Shown here: positions 1 to 46,700 of the stretch, one piece after another
Numbering within the stretch: the stretch's first letter is position 1
Layout of the letters: every line of letters starts with the position of its first letter
Assembly: GCA_026261815.1 (NCBI GenBank)
Contig: JAMPIT010000856.1
Location: 9,842,001-9,906,000, forward strand
From: Monarcha castaneiventris obscurior
Lineage: Eukaryota; Chordata; Aves; Passeriformes; Monarchidae
DNA: 64,000 bases
Reading direction: 5' to 3'
Notes under the pieces: generated by a model
Databases searched by the model: none
Seen by the model: only the letters and a program-made list of their open reading frames with translations
Told to the model about the DNA's origin: nothing
Position numbers and translations under genes: made by a program

Positions 1-3000
1 GGTGACCAGTGGCAGCCCCCTCTGCTGAGGACATGGCTGCCCGCCCTCTTTCCCCAGCTCTGCCTGGAGGTGCTTTCTGTCGGCTCCCTCCTCACAGGGA
101 CCTTTGGCAACCCCAAGCGGGCTGAGCACGTGGGGTCTGTTTCCCTCCCACTTTCCCCAGCGCGACCTCCGGCCTCCAGACGTTTGGTGTGTGGTTTGTG
201 CGGTCGCTGGTATCTCATCTCCTCATCCGTCACATCCCCTCTCGGTGGTGAGTCACCAGAGGCCGTACCTCTTCCCCAGAACCCGTGCCATTTTTGAGAG
301 CTGAGCGAAGATGAAGAAGATGTTTTCAAGTGGGCTGACACATCTGCACCCGCCAAGTTCCTTTAATAACAGCCCTTAGTGATTTATGTCTCAATTGTGC
401 AAAACAGGTATGTTTTATAATCTTGGAGCTGGGAAGGAGGAGGACAGGTGTGCTCATCCACACTCAGTAACTTGAGCATCACAGGGGTTGCATTTTGGCT
501 GCTGGCTGTAGGGATAAGGTGGTTCAAGGGACCGTCTCTGTGCCCTGAACCCTTTTACCCTCAGAGCTGGGCTGCTTTGGATCACGTGTGTCCCTGCTGG
601 CATGAGCTAAGTGTTGGTGGTGCCTTTCCCAGGCGGTCAGAGGCCGAGCTAATGGGCACACGCATGTGTTTGGCGTGGTGTAACTTGGCAGGGAAGGGGG
701 GCACAGCCAGTCTGGGCTTGGCAGCGCTGCCAACTCGCACCTTCCTGCCTGTGCTGTGGTGCCAGACCGCCTCTGGGCAAGCAATCGGCTGGAGGAGCGT
801 GGCTCAGCCTGCCGAGACCTGTCGGCGTGTCCCTGGGCAAAGCGGATCTTGTGCTGGTTCAGCAAACACTCTGGCCCCAGGCAGATGGAGATGGTTGTGG
901 TTTCCCCTTTTCCCCTCCCTTTCTCCTGGCAGAAGCCCATGGTTGGGGTGAGCTGTGCGTTGCTCACTGCGGTAGAGTTTCTCCCCTTGGCATCACTTTC
1001 TGGCACGGAGATCCAAGGAGGCAGCGACTCACCCGCGGCCGCCTCCTGCGAAGGCAGCTCCTGAGCGCATGGAGGAGCAGCTTCACCTCCAGGTCCTGCC
1101 CAGGGCACTGGGGCAGCAGGTTTTGGGCTGCATGCGAGCCTTACACCAGCCCGTCAGCGTGGCTGCTGGAGGGCTGTACGGAGGGAGGGATGCTCTGGCA
1201 GTGCCTCGAGGTTGGATTTGCATTGGGTTCATCCCCAGGAAAGCTGTGGTTCAGATTCCTTCTCCTTACTCCAGCTCTGGTTCCTGGCAGGGAAAAAGCC
1301 GGGTAAATACAGCCTGTGCAGCTTCTTCAGGAACTTTGCAAGGTAAGACAGTGCCCGCTGGTAGACCCAAGACTGGAGTTCAAGTGGTTCTCTGGTTTTG
1401 CTGCTGGTCAGCTGCATGATGCAGCAGGTCATTGCGCCTGCCTGTGCCTCAGTTTCTACACCTGCAAAACTTGGGAATGTGCTTTGAGCTTCTGTGCTGG
1501 GCTTCTGCTTTTCTGAGGAGCAGTGCTGCTGCTGTGGGCTTCTGGAAGTTACTGGGAAGGGCTGCCTGGTGTGATGTGGCTTTGGGGCTTGGCAGGTGGC
1601 ATCAGTTCAGTTCTGCTGCTGTTTCCCAGCTGGCATGGTGACACTGCCTGGCAGGGCTCCTAACCTGTCCATCTGAACCTGTCCCCAGCTTGGCCACTTC
1701 CCATTCCTCCTCCTGCTCTTGCAGCTCTGAGCTGAGGCTGGGTCATTGCAGCAGGATGTGAGGATGCTGACTCGGGGGGAAGCCCCAGAACATTTGGGGC
1801 TGGGACTGAGCCTGTGTTATCCCTGGGCAGGATATGATGGCGAAAGCAGGGAGATGCCCTCAGAGGACCAGGGATGTAACTGGTACCAAAATGCCTCTTT
1901 GGGTACCAGTAGCTTAAGCTGTGTGCAGGTGTCCCTGTGCTGGATGGCAGTGCTGGAGTGTGTCCCTTCCCTGGAGCCCTGCAGGTGGCTTCATGTCCTT
2001 GCACCACGTGCCAGTGGGGACATGCCATGGGCATCTGTGCACAGTGGTGTCTGCAGCATGGGATGTGTCTCGCCGTGATCCCTGTGCCGATGTTCCTGCC
2101 TGCTGGAGCAGCTGCAGCTGGGACTGACGTCTGGCTGGGAGAAGGGGCTCACGTGGGGATGTCTGCGGCCGGAGCCTCCGGGCTGGTGTGGCATGGGGTG
2201 CTCCAGGGGCTTTGCCATGCTGCAACCATGTGCTCTGCCAGATGGGACTCGCGTTCCCTCGGAAATGTGTTGCTCCTGCTCCAGATGCTGGCTCATTGCC
2301 AGCCCAGCCGTGCCGGAGCGGTGACAGTGACACGGCCGAGGCAAACGTGGTGTGGAGTGGAGCTGCTCACAGCTAAGCCAGGGTGGGTGTTCCTGGGTTC
2401 TACCCAGCTCTCTCCATCTCTGGGGCAAGAAAAGGTGTTTGGAAATGCTTCAGTGTGGAGGTTTTGGGGTTACCAAGGAGAGGCGTAGTGCACGCTCAGT
2501 GCCTTTGCAGCAGCGTGCTCAAAGGTTAAAGAGCAAGGTTTTACCTGCTGGGAACGGGCCCGGTGCTGAACCCCACGGGCACAGCAGCTCCCCCTGTCCT
2601 GCTGCTGGAGGGTTGGCGTGTGCGGGTGATGCCGCTGGGATCTGTCGGGTGATGGATGCGGGCCAGGAGCTGCGTGGAGCACCGCGTCGGTGAGGCACAT
2701 ATGCCGGCATGCAAACATGTACGCGAAAGAGATCCTGGCTGTCTAAATAATGTGAAATATTGACTAGCTCTCGCAGATGGTGCTCCACGTGCAGCTTCGG
2801 GGACTGAACTTCTCTGTCTCCCCTTGGGTTTTGGTGCGATGTTGTTTTGAGCCAGTTGGATGCTGGACTCCTGACAAACTTGTTGCCTGGTTGCTTTCAG
2901 TGGGATTGTTGAATCTGGGGGACATTGGTTGCTAAAGGAGGCTGAGGGGAAGGGAGGAGGGTTGCAGAGGGCTTGACTGGCTCCTTCAGATTTTCCTGAT

Positions 3001-3889
3001 GGCTTTTACTCAGTTTTTAAATCATGGCATGGACTGGGATGCTGGTTCTGGCAGAGGGTTGGGTTTGTAGTGTTGCATGGGTGTCGTTTGGTGGCAGTGT
3101 TGGAGAGGAATTGCTGCCTGTAGTCAACAGTGGGTGTTATTACCACTATTGTGGTGATTGTATTCACTGAGGAAACACTGATGATGACAATGTGCGTGAG
3201 GGTGTTGCTGGGGATCCAGTATCCAGGACATTCAGACTGCTGGCGGCAGGGTCATGGGGATATGCTGCTTTCATATCAGCTCGTGGATGGTTGTCACACT
3301 TTCTCCTCTGTTCTGCCTTCCTCTGGGATAAGATGCTGTGTTTGGATACGTGAAACTGTGCTTTTTGTGAGCTGCTTTGGAGGATGCTTTTGTGTTTTCC
3401 CAAAGCCTGTACCCAGTGCTGGGCAACCTGCAGTGGGGATGAGCTGTGTTGGCAAAGCTGTGCTGGCAAGAAGGTCTTATCACAACTCTGGAAGCACGTT
3501 GGGGAGTGCCCTCACCCAGAGGTCGCTGTACTTGTGATAAAACATCTTATCAGCCAGGTGGTTTAGTCACTGAGCCTTCAGGTGTCAGGCTGTGCTCAGG
3601 AAGCAGCACACTCCATTTGCTGCAGAGCTGGAGCCTCGCAGAGGTGCCTGGGATGAGCTGGGGGTCCTGCAGTGGGGGGTCAGTACCTGAAGTGGGCTCT
3701 CTGAGCAGTGGTCCCTGCCCTGGGCTGTGTGTGCTGTGTGTCACCGCGTGCGTCCCCGCCGCCGCCGCCGCTCCTGGCGTGTGAGGGACCGGCAGCCACA
3801 ACAGTCTGTGCTCCTGCAGGGCTTGTTCCAAGGCAGCGTGCAGCTCGGGATAAAACATGTTTCCCTCTTCTGTTTCCCGTTTTCTGCAG
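1..3889 (+). other. TNRC18: TNRC18 intron (5' partial), no coding exon seen
   Basis: This is the intron upstream of the first exon in the window. The open frames here are short, overlap on both strands and lack the expected upstream TNRC18 peptide, so none is called. A short CCG run sits at about 3757-3773. A normal polypyrimidine tract and TTTCTGCAG acceptor end the intron at 3889. An ATTTGCAT octamer word occurs near 1217 without other enhancer-like context. Confidence 0.75.
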
Positions 3890-40003
<36,114 letters not shown>

Positions 40004-42090
40004 CTGCCCAGGGAACACATGCCACCCCCTGGGAAGGGATGGGACAAACCTGAGGACGTGCCTGTTCAGACGACATGATTGTTTCTTTCAATGCTCATTT
40101 CTGTGTCACACTACAGACAGGAGAGCGCGAGAGACGCGAGGAGGAAGGAGAGGGGTGAAGAAGGGGGTTGGGGAAGCAGTTACAGGACTCGAGGAAGGTG
40201 CCATTGGGGTTGGTGGTGGTGTTTGATCCCCGAGGCTCTTCTGGAAGTGGCTTTAAGTAAGGTGACAGTTGACCAACTTCTCCCTTCCTCCTTTTGGTCC
40301 AGGAAAGCACATGGGTCTCGTGATCATTTCACCAGCGGGACCCCCCGGCAGGAGGGATCCCTTTTGTGTCATTTTTCCCCATCAGTAACTCGGAAGCCGC
40401 CCGCGCGTGGAAGGAGCCTCTTGCCTTCTGTGCGCGCTCCTCTCCGTCCTTATATTCCCTTTCCTGCTTAGTTTCGCATGACCCTTTATAGGAAGGACAG
40501 GGTGAAAGAGAAAGGAGATGAGTCTCTCTCAGCACCTCGTCTCGACCCTCTCAGCGCCTTTTAGCCGTTCCCTTTCCCTGGAGGCCCCTCTGGCCGCGTG
40601 TGGAGCACGACAGGGCAGGGCTGGCCCCAGCACAGAGTTGGCAGAAGAGAATCCTCCAGGCTGGGAGGAGCCAGATGGAAGAGGAGGCAGCATCCAGTCC
40701 GGGATGCTGCCTTGAACAAACAGTCTGAACCCTCTGCAGCTCTGCACCCCTTCTGCCCTGCAGAAATGCTGGAGGGAGCAAGCAGGTGGCAAGGGGGTAA
40801 CACGTGGCAAACAGACCTCGTCCTAGAGCGTGCAGTGAAGGGGCAGGAATCGACTGGGAAAAGCTGTTGCTCGGTGCTTGGAGGAGAGAAGATCACAGGC
40901 CATTGGATTCTGGCATCCCTCCCCCAGCTTTACCTGCCATGCCTTGCCTGAGCTGAGACGTGGAGCTGCTGGGAAGCCTTTGCCCATCATCTGAAGGGAA
41001 TGGGGACAGTGTGTGAACCCGGCTGTGCCTGGCAGAGCCCCGCTGCCACCTTGGGCTCAGGGACGGCACCGTTCAGCTTCCTCCATCCACGGAGGAGCTG
41101 AGCTCCCCCCGGGCACACGCCAGACCCGCGGCACCGCCACTGCTGCTCCAGGGTTACGCCTGGCAAGAGGGAACACCGGAGGAGAACCTGAGGAGAACGA
41201 TGCACCATCCTTGCACTTAAAACTCCAAGAGACGCACTGATCTTTGCAACTCCCGACTCGCACTACAGATCGCTGGGACGCGGAGCGGGGCCCGGCTCGG
41301 CCCAGGCTCGGGTGGGGAGACGCTTTAGCCAAGGACAGATTGGAAACTCTCCACCCTGGTGCCGGCTGCGTACCAGAGACTGGAGGCCGGGGCTCAGGGG
41401 AGAGGGACAGCCCCGCAGAGTTACCCCTCGTCCTTTAAACAAACCACATGGTGCTGAGCTCGTACCATCTCCACCCCGGGCCACCGGCGCCTCGGCACGG
41501 CAGACAGTGACGGTTCTAGCCTGTACAGTTTTAATGTACCAAAAGACTCTTTAGCCCTCCTGTATTATAAGTCTTTAAATGGATTCAACTTTTTAATTAT
41601 AAATATAAATATAAATATATATATATAAATATAAACTTTTTAAAACTGTGAAAAAAATTATGAAATTATAAAAAACAAAAAAAGAAAAAAACCCACAACG
41701 GCAGAAATGAACACAGTCTGACGTTTAGAATATTATTTTTTATTTCCTGTTGGATTGTGATTGTAAATGATCTGGGAACAGGCACACCCCCCACGCTCAA
41801 AGTGTACTGTACTTCTAGAAGCAAATTGTGTGAGCATATTTTAAAGAGCGAGAGAGAGAGCGCGCGAGAGAGATTTTATGCTAATGTTAAATAGAAAGCA
41901 CTTAAAACCCACTGCCTTCTATGGAACACAAGGATATTTCAGACAATCGAGAGGAAAGGAGAGCCAGGTTTTTGTCTTTTTGTTTTGTTTTGTTTATGTT
42001 TTGTTTAAAACAATTTTTTTGGCATTCTGTTTGTTGGAGAACTCCGTGTGATCTTTTTTCATAAAAAAAAAAAAATTAATTGAAAAAAAG
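40004..42090 (+). other. TNRC18: TNRC18 3'UTR
   Basis: No coding frame. The first 1.5 kb is GC-rich and the last 0.5 kb AT-rich, with an ATAAATAT-type tract (41597-41640), a GA/CG-rich purine tract (41849-41873) and a T-rich end. The end is placed near 42070-42090, where TTCATAAAAAA and TTAATTGAA follow a long T-rich run. No canonical AATAAA is present there, so the exact cleavage point is uncertain. Confidence 0.65.
41597..41640 (+). repeat. ATAAAT/TA repeat in 3'UTR
   Basis: Tandem AAATAT units around a (TA)n core. In RNA it would be an AU-rich, partly self-complementary element. Confidence 0.85.
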
Positions 42091-42814
42091 CAACCCAACG
42101 AAGCATCTTTCTTTGTCTCGCTTGTCCTGACCACAGGGTTTTTCTCCCCTTGGTAGCAATGATGGCTTTTTGGCTCAGCCCCTGCCCTGGAAAAAGACAG
42201 AACCCAGGTGCCTGGTGGCTTTTTGGGGAGAACCCGTCTGTGTGACATGGTGGCACCGATGGACAGGACAGGACACCGGAGCAGAGGCATCTGCTGGACA
42301 GGGCCTTTGGGCTGGAGGTGTGAGTCCTCCTCCTGCCACCACACTCAGGGCACCGTGTGTTGAGGATGAAACGCTGGATTTGCTCTTTTTGGTGTGAGCT
42401 GCACTTGTACAGGCAGGAACTTGGCACGGTGCTGCAGGGCCCGGGTCGGGGCCAGGCCTGGCACTTGCTGGCTCCTTGGGCTCGATTTCCTGGGAGGTGG
42501 CACCCGCCAACTGGCATAGTGAGGTGCAGCCAGTCCCAAAACGTGGTGTGGGCACCTTCTCCTGCTGCTTTCTGCTCCTCTTGGCCCATTCCCTCTCCCA
42601 TGTGCTGCCCACAGCAGTTTGCAGGCTGGCAGGGGTTTGGTGTAACCCGGTGACAAGTTCAGCCACCCCAGGTGACAAAGGGGGCCCTGAAGATGGGGAG
42701 CAGCACCAGAGGCACCCCAAGATCCAATAGGACTGGCAGCAGGCACCACCCTGTGTGTGTTTGCCAGCCCAGCCCAGCACCAACAGTCAAGCGCCACCAG
42801 TGCCAGTGGCACAG
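42091..42814. other. intergenic spacer between convergent TNRC18 and SLC29A4
   Basis: About 0.7 kb of GC-rich sequence between the predicted 3' ends of the two genes. Open frames on the minus strand (up to 202 codons) show no protein family I recognise and are regarded as chance. Confidence 0.55.
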
Positions 42815-43614
42815 CTAAGAACCAGCAAAGACATTTAATCAATTAATCAGCTTCACTTACATCCTGTGCAATAAATCTTCAAGCTCAACGGTGGCCTCTG
42901 GGTGCCTCTGGCAGTGCTGTAGCCTTGGGACCCCCCTCCACCCCTTGCAATGGGGCAGATTCACAGTGTGGGGTGGGGGGAGGCAAGACCCTGCCGCTCT
43001 TGCAGTTAGTGGGGGGTAAAACAAGACACAATAAAAAAAAAAATCATTTTTTCCCCAACCATCAGAAGTGAATTGGGACTTTTACACAGCGATTGGCATA
43101 TTTAGGGAGGGACTGTGATTTCAAGCCTTCTGGTGAAAACCTGCAGCACCATCAATGAAAGTCAAGACCCAACTTCCCAGAGCCACCGGGGAATGAAGGA
43201 GCGTTTGCTTCCTCTCTTCCTCCTCACCAGCCCTCCATCACCCTCCTCCCCAGTGCTGGTCCTATTCCCTTTGGGATTTGGCAGTATTTTCTTCCTCCTG
43301 TCAATGGCTTGGCGCAAACAGAAGATCCCCAGCCTTCACTGGAGAGCTGCACATTGCTGATGGGGTCACCCCCAAAAGCAACAAGAACTGTCCCCTGGGG
43401 TGGGAGGAATGTCACCCCAAGCAGTGGCCCTGCACAGTGCCAGGCTGGGCAGCACGGGCCGTTTCAGGATGCCACGGCCCTGTGCCAACAGGATACCGGT
43501 CCTTGTCCCCCCTGGGGCGGCTTTCTGGCTCCAGGCTCCCTCCCTGAGGAGGGACGTGTGGGGTGCTGGGGACCATGGGGGTCCCATCGTGTCCCCACAG
43601 CCCCGCCCCAGGGC
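42815..43614 (-). other. SLC29A4: SLC29A4 3'UTR
   Basis: Region from the stop codon to the predicted ATTAAA signal, read on the minus strand. It includes an A/T homopolymer-rich spot near 43030-43052. Extent is inferred. Confidence 0.5.
42834..42839 (-). terminator. SLC29A4: candidate ATTAAA polyadenylation signal of SLC29A4
   Basis: Reverse complement of TTTAAT reads ATTAAA in a GATTAATTGATTAAATG context, about 780 bases after the stop codon, with T/G-rich sequence following. Predicted cleavage lies near 42810-42820. Confidence 0.5.
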
Positions 43615-43757
43615 TCAGTACCCGAAGGTAAAGGAGCTGTTGGAGGTTTCGGTGTAGAAGCAGGTGCTGTGGGAGGTGCTGGTCAGGCTGTAGGCAAAAT
43701 ACGCCACGGCCGAGCCCAGCGTCAAGCCCGTCATGTAGGACACGGTCATGGTGTTCC
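43615..43757 (-). CDS. SLC29A4: SLC29A4 coding exon 10 (last)
   Basis: Encodes NTMTVSYMTGLTLGSAVA, the last membrane segment, and a Ser/Thr-rich tail ending SSFTFGY with stop at 43617-43615. The tail diverges from human in sequence but not in length. Confidence 0.95.
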
Positions 43758-46700
43758 CTGTGGGAAGGGACACGGGGTGTCAGGGTGCTCTGGCCACACC
43801 CTGTGGGGTTCCCAGGAGGGTTTGGTCCTACCTGCCAACTCCCGCTGCTCCGGGCTCACTTTGCCTGCGGCCAGGATCATGGGGACGCTGCCGAAGTAGC
43901 CATTGGTGATGCCCATGAGGAGGGAGAAGATGCAGGGCCAGGCGGGGTGGCCGAAGGTGGGCTGCCCATTGGGGTAGACGCACATGATGAAGAGGGGGAT
44001 GAAGACCACACGGAGGCAGGAGTAGACAAGGAGGTGGGTTCCTCTCCAGTCGTAGGGCAGGGCAGCCAGGATCTGCAGCAAGAGGCAGAGACTCTGTTGG
44101 AGGGATGAGGAGGCTGGGGAGGGCCACACGGTCCCCAAAATGCGGCAAGAAGGAGACGAGATGGTGGAAAGACATTTGCTGTAGGAACCCGACCTTGGCC
44201 ATGCTGGTAAAGCAGCAGCCTCACACTGCTTAGACCCCCATGGGTGGAGGTGACCCTTGGTGGAGCCAAGTGGCTTAGAAAAAGGCCACCAAAGGAGGAC
44301 AGATCCCACTGTGCTGGCTCTGGCCTCTCTCCTACCTTGCCGACGAAGTCAGAGAGGTTGAAGATGGCCATGATGAGGATGGGGAGCCATTCCCCCAGCG
44401 TGCAGTTGTGGATCTCCGACTCCAGCCCGGGAAAGAGGCACAGTGTGATGAAGTAGGTCATGGCGATGGAGAGCATGTAGGCCCAGATGAGGCGGGACAC
44501 GACGTAGCGGTAGAGCAGCATGTCTGGCAGGGACAGGCAGCACAGCTCAGCCCAAACTGCAGCCTACCCCTTGCAGAGCCTGGGAGCCTTGTCTGACCTC
44601 CAGGGATGCCCTCCAAAGATGAGTTTGCCTCATAGCTTTGGGCACATCATTAGGAAAGGGATCACAGAATCACAGAATGGTTTGGGATGGAAGGGACCAT
44701 TAAAGCTCATCCTATTCCAACCCCCTGCCATGGGCAGGGACACCTTCCACTATCCCAGGTTGCTCCAAGCCCCATCCAGCCTGGCCTTGGACAATTATAG
44801 AGATGGGGCAGCCACAGCTTCTCTGGGCAACCTGTGCCAGGGCCTCACCACCCTTACAGGGAAGAGTTTCTTGATAATAGCTCATCTAATCCTGTCCTCT
44901 TGTCAGTTTGAAGCCATTCCCCTTTGTCCTGCTACTCCATGCCCTTTTCAGAAGTCCCTCTCCAGCCTTGGGGATGATCCTCCCCCAAAACTCTGGGTCA
45001 CCGATCATTTATCCCACCCTACAAAATGCAGCAAACCCACCCCATGGGTATGGCTTGCCCCTGAGCCCACCATTCACCTCGGAAGCTGGGCCAGCTCTTC
45101 TTGATCTTGGGCCGAGAGACGTCGAAGCGCATGTAGGTGCCACTCCCAGCCAGCTCAGCTTCGGGGCCGGGGCTGCCCCGGGGGGAGCTCGGCTGCCCCT
45201 GCTCTTGGTTTTCCTGGATGAGGGGAGAGGGGACAGCAGTGCTGAGGTGCAGTGGTGAAGAACCCCAGGGGTCAGCAGGGAAACCCACACCCTTGGCTTA
45301 CAAATCGGACGTCCTCAGAGGTGACATCGTGGTGGACGCGGTAGCCGGTGCCGGGGTCGCCGGCCCCGCGGCTCTCGGGGAGGCCCTTGCGGGCACAGTC
45401 CGTGTAGTAGCGGACGAAGCGGGTGCGCTTCACCAGGAGGTGGAGGATGAAGCACGTCAGCTCCATGCCGATGGAGATGAAGAAGAAGATGACGGTGTTC
45501 TCCTTCTCGTCTGACAGCAGCAGCTTGGTGAAGATGCGGCTGAGCGAGATGATGACCCCAGCGGTGCCTGGTGGTGTGGGAGAGCTGTCAGCGCTGGGCC
45601 CCACTGAATCCCAGCTCAGGGATCCCCATCGTCCCCCGCCACGTGGATGTGATGCTTCCCGGTATGGAGGAGTCACCAGCAGTGATTTTGGGGTGATGAA
45701 GCTCCTGGCAGACATCCCCACCCCCTGTCTGGCATGGCAGTGCAGGGACTTAAAAACCAGTAAACTCCCCATTTTGCTTGGGAGCACCCTGGGGTGTCCC
45801 TGATCTGCTGGCAACCCAGCTGGGCAGTGCTGGGCCAGTGGGGACCCAGGTGTGACTCACTGGGGCCCCAGGAGAAGGTGCAAGTCCATGGGGTGGGACG
45901 TGGACAGGGTCAGTGGCTGTGGGTACTTACTCTCGCCCGTCATCACTCCCTGCGTGTAGCGCTTGGGCAGCAGCCCCGTGTAGCCGTAGAAGCTGGATTG
46001 CTGCACTTCAGGAGAGATGCACAGAGGGGAGAAGGGGGGATTATTGCTGCAGCTGAAACTCCAGAAAGGGGGAAGAAACTCCAGAGGGAACCCATGTGCT
46101 GTGCCAACTGGGAGCTGCTCCTTCCAGCAGCCCCAAAAGCAGGAGGGCCTTTTTTCCCCTCCCAGGATGCTCCACTATGTCTGTTCCCACCAAGAGTGGC
46201 CACCAGGTGTGGGGGCTTGGGATGCCACCACGGTGGCCTGGACGAGTGGTGTCAGTCACCAGTGCATGGTTTGGTGCTGGTGCCCCTGGCCAGTCCCACA
46301 GTGCCTGGGCAGATGTGGAGGGGATGGAGCAGGGACGTGAGGGTTATAGGGATAAGAGCAGGAGGTGATCCCAGGAGACCATGGCTCGGGGATGGGGCAG
46401 TTTCCCAGCCCTACCTGCCGTGTCCCAGCCCCAGCTGCTCTCCCACATACCTGTGCAGCCAAAGGCCACCACCCCGACAGCCACCAGGTTGATGGCGTAG
46501 GCTTGTCTGCGGCTGAACAGCTCCAGCCACACGTCGCAGATGCTGACGAAGAGCAGGGGCCCCAGGGCGAAGAGGTAGCCTGGGGACGGAGGCAGAGGTC
46601 AGAGGTGGTGGCAGGGGGACAGCACGGGGACAGCACTGCCTGGGGCTGCAGGGACCCCACTCACCCACGGAGATCCGGGTGTGCAAGCTCAGCAGCTCCA

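Noticed and set aside
42059..42842. Minus-strand frames of 165-202 codons between TNRC18 and SLC29A4
   Set aside because: Three overlapping frames in the same interval with no conserved motif; it is 3'UTR or spacer.
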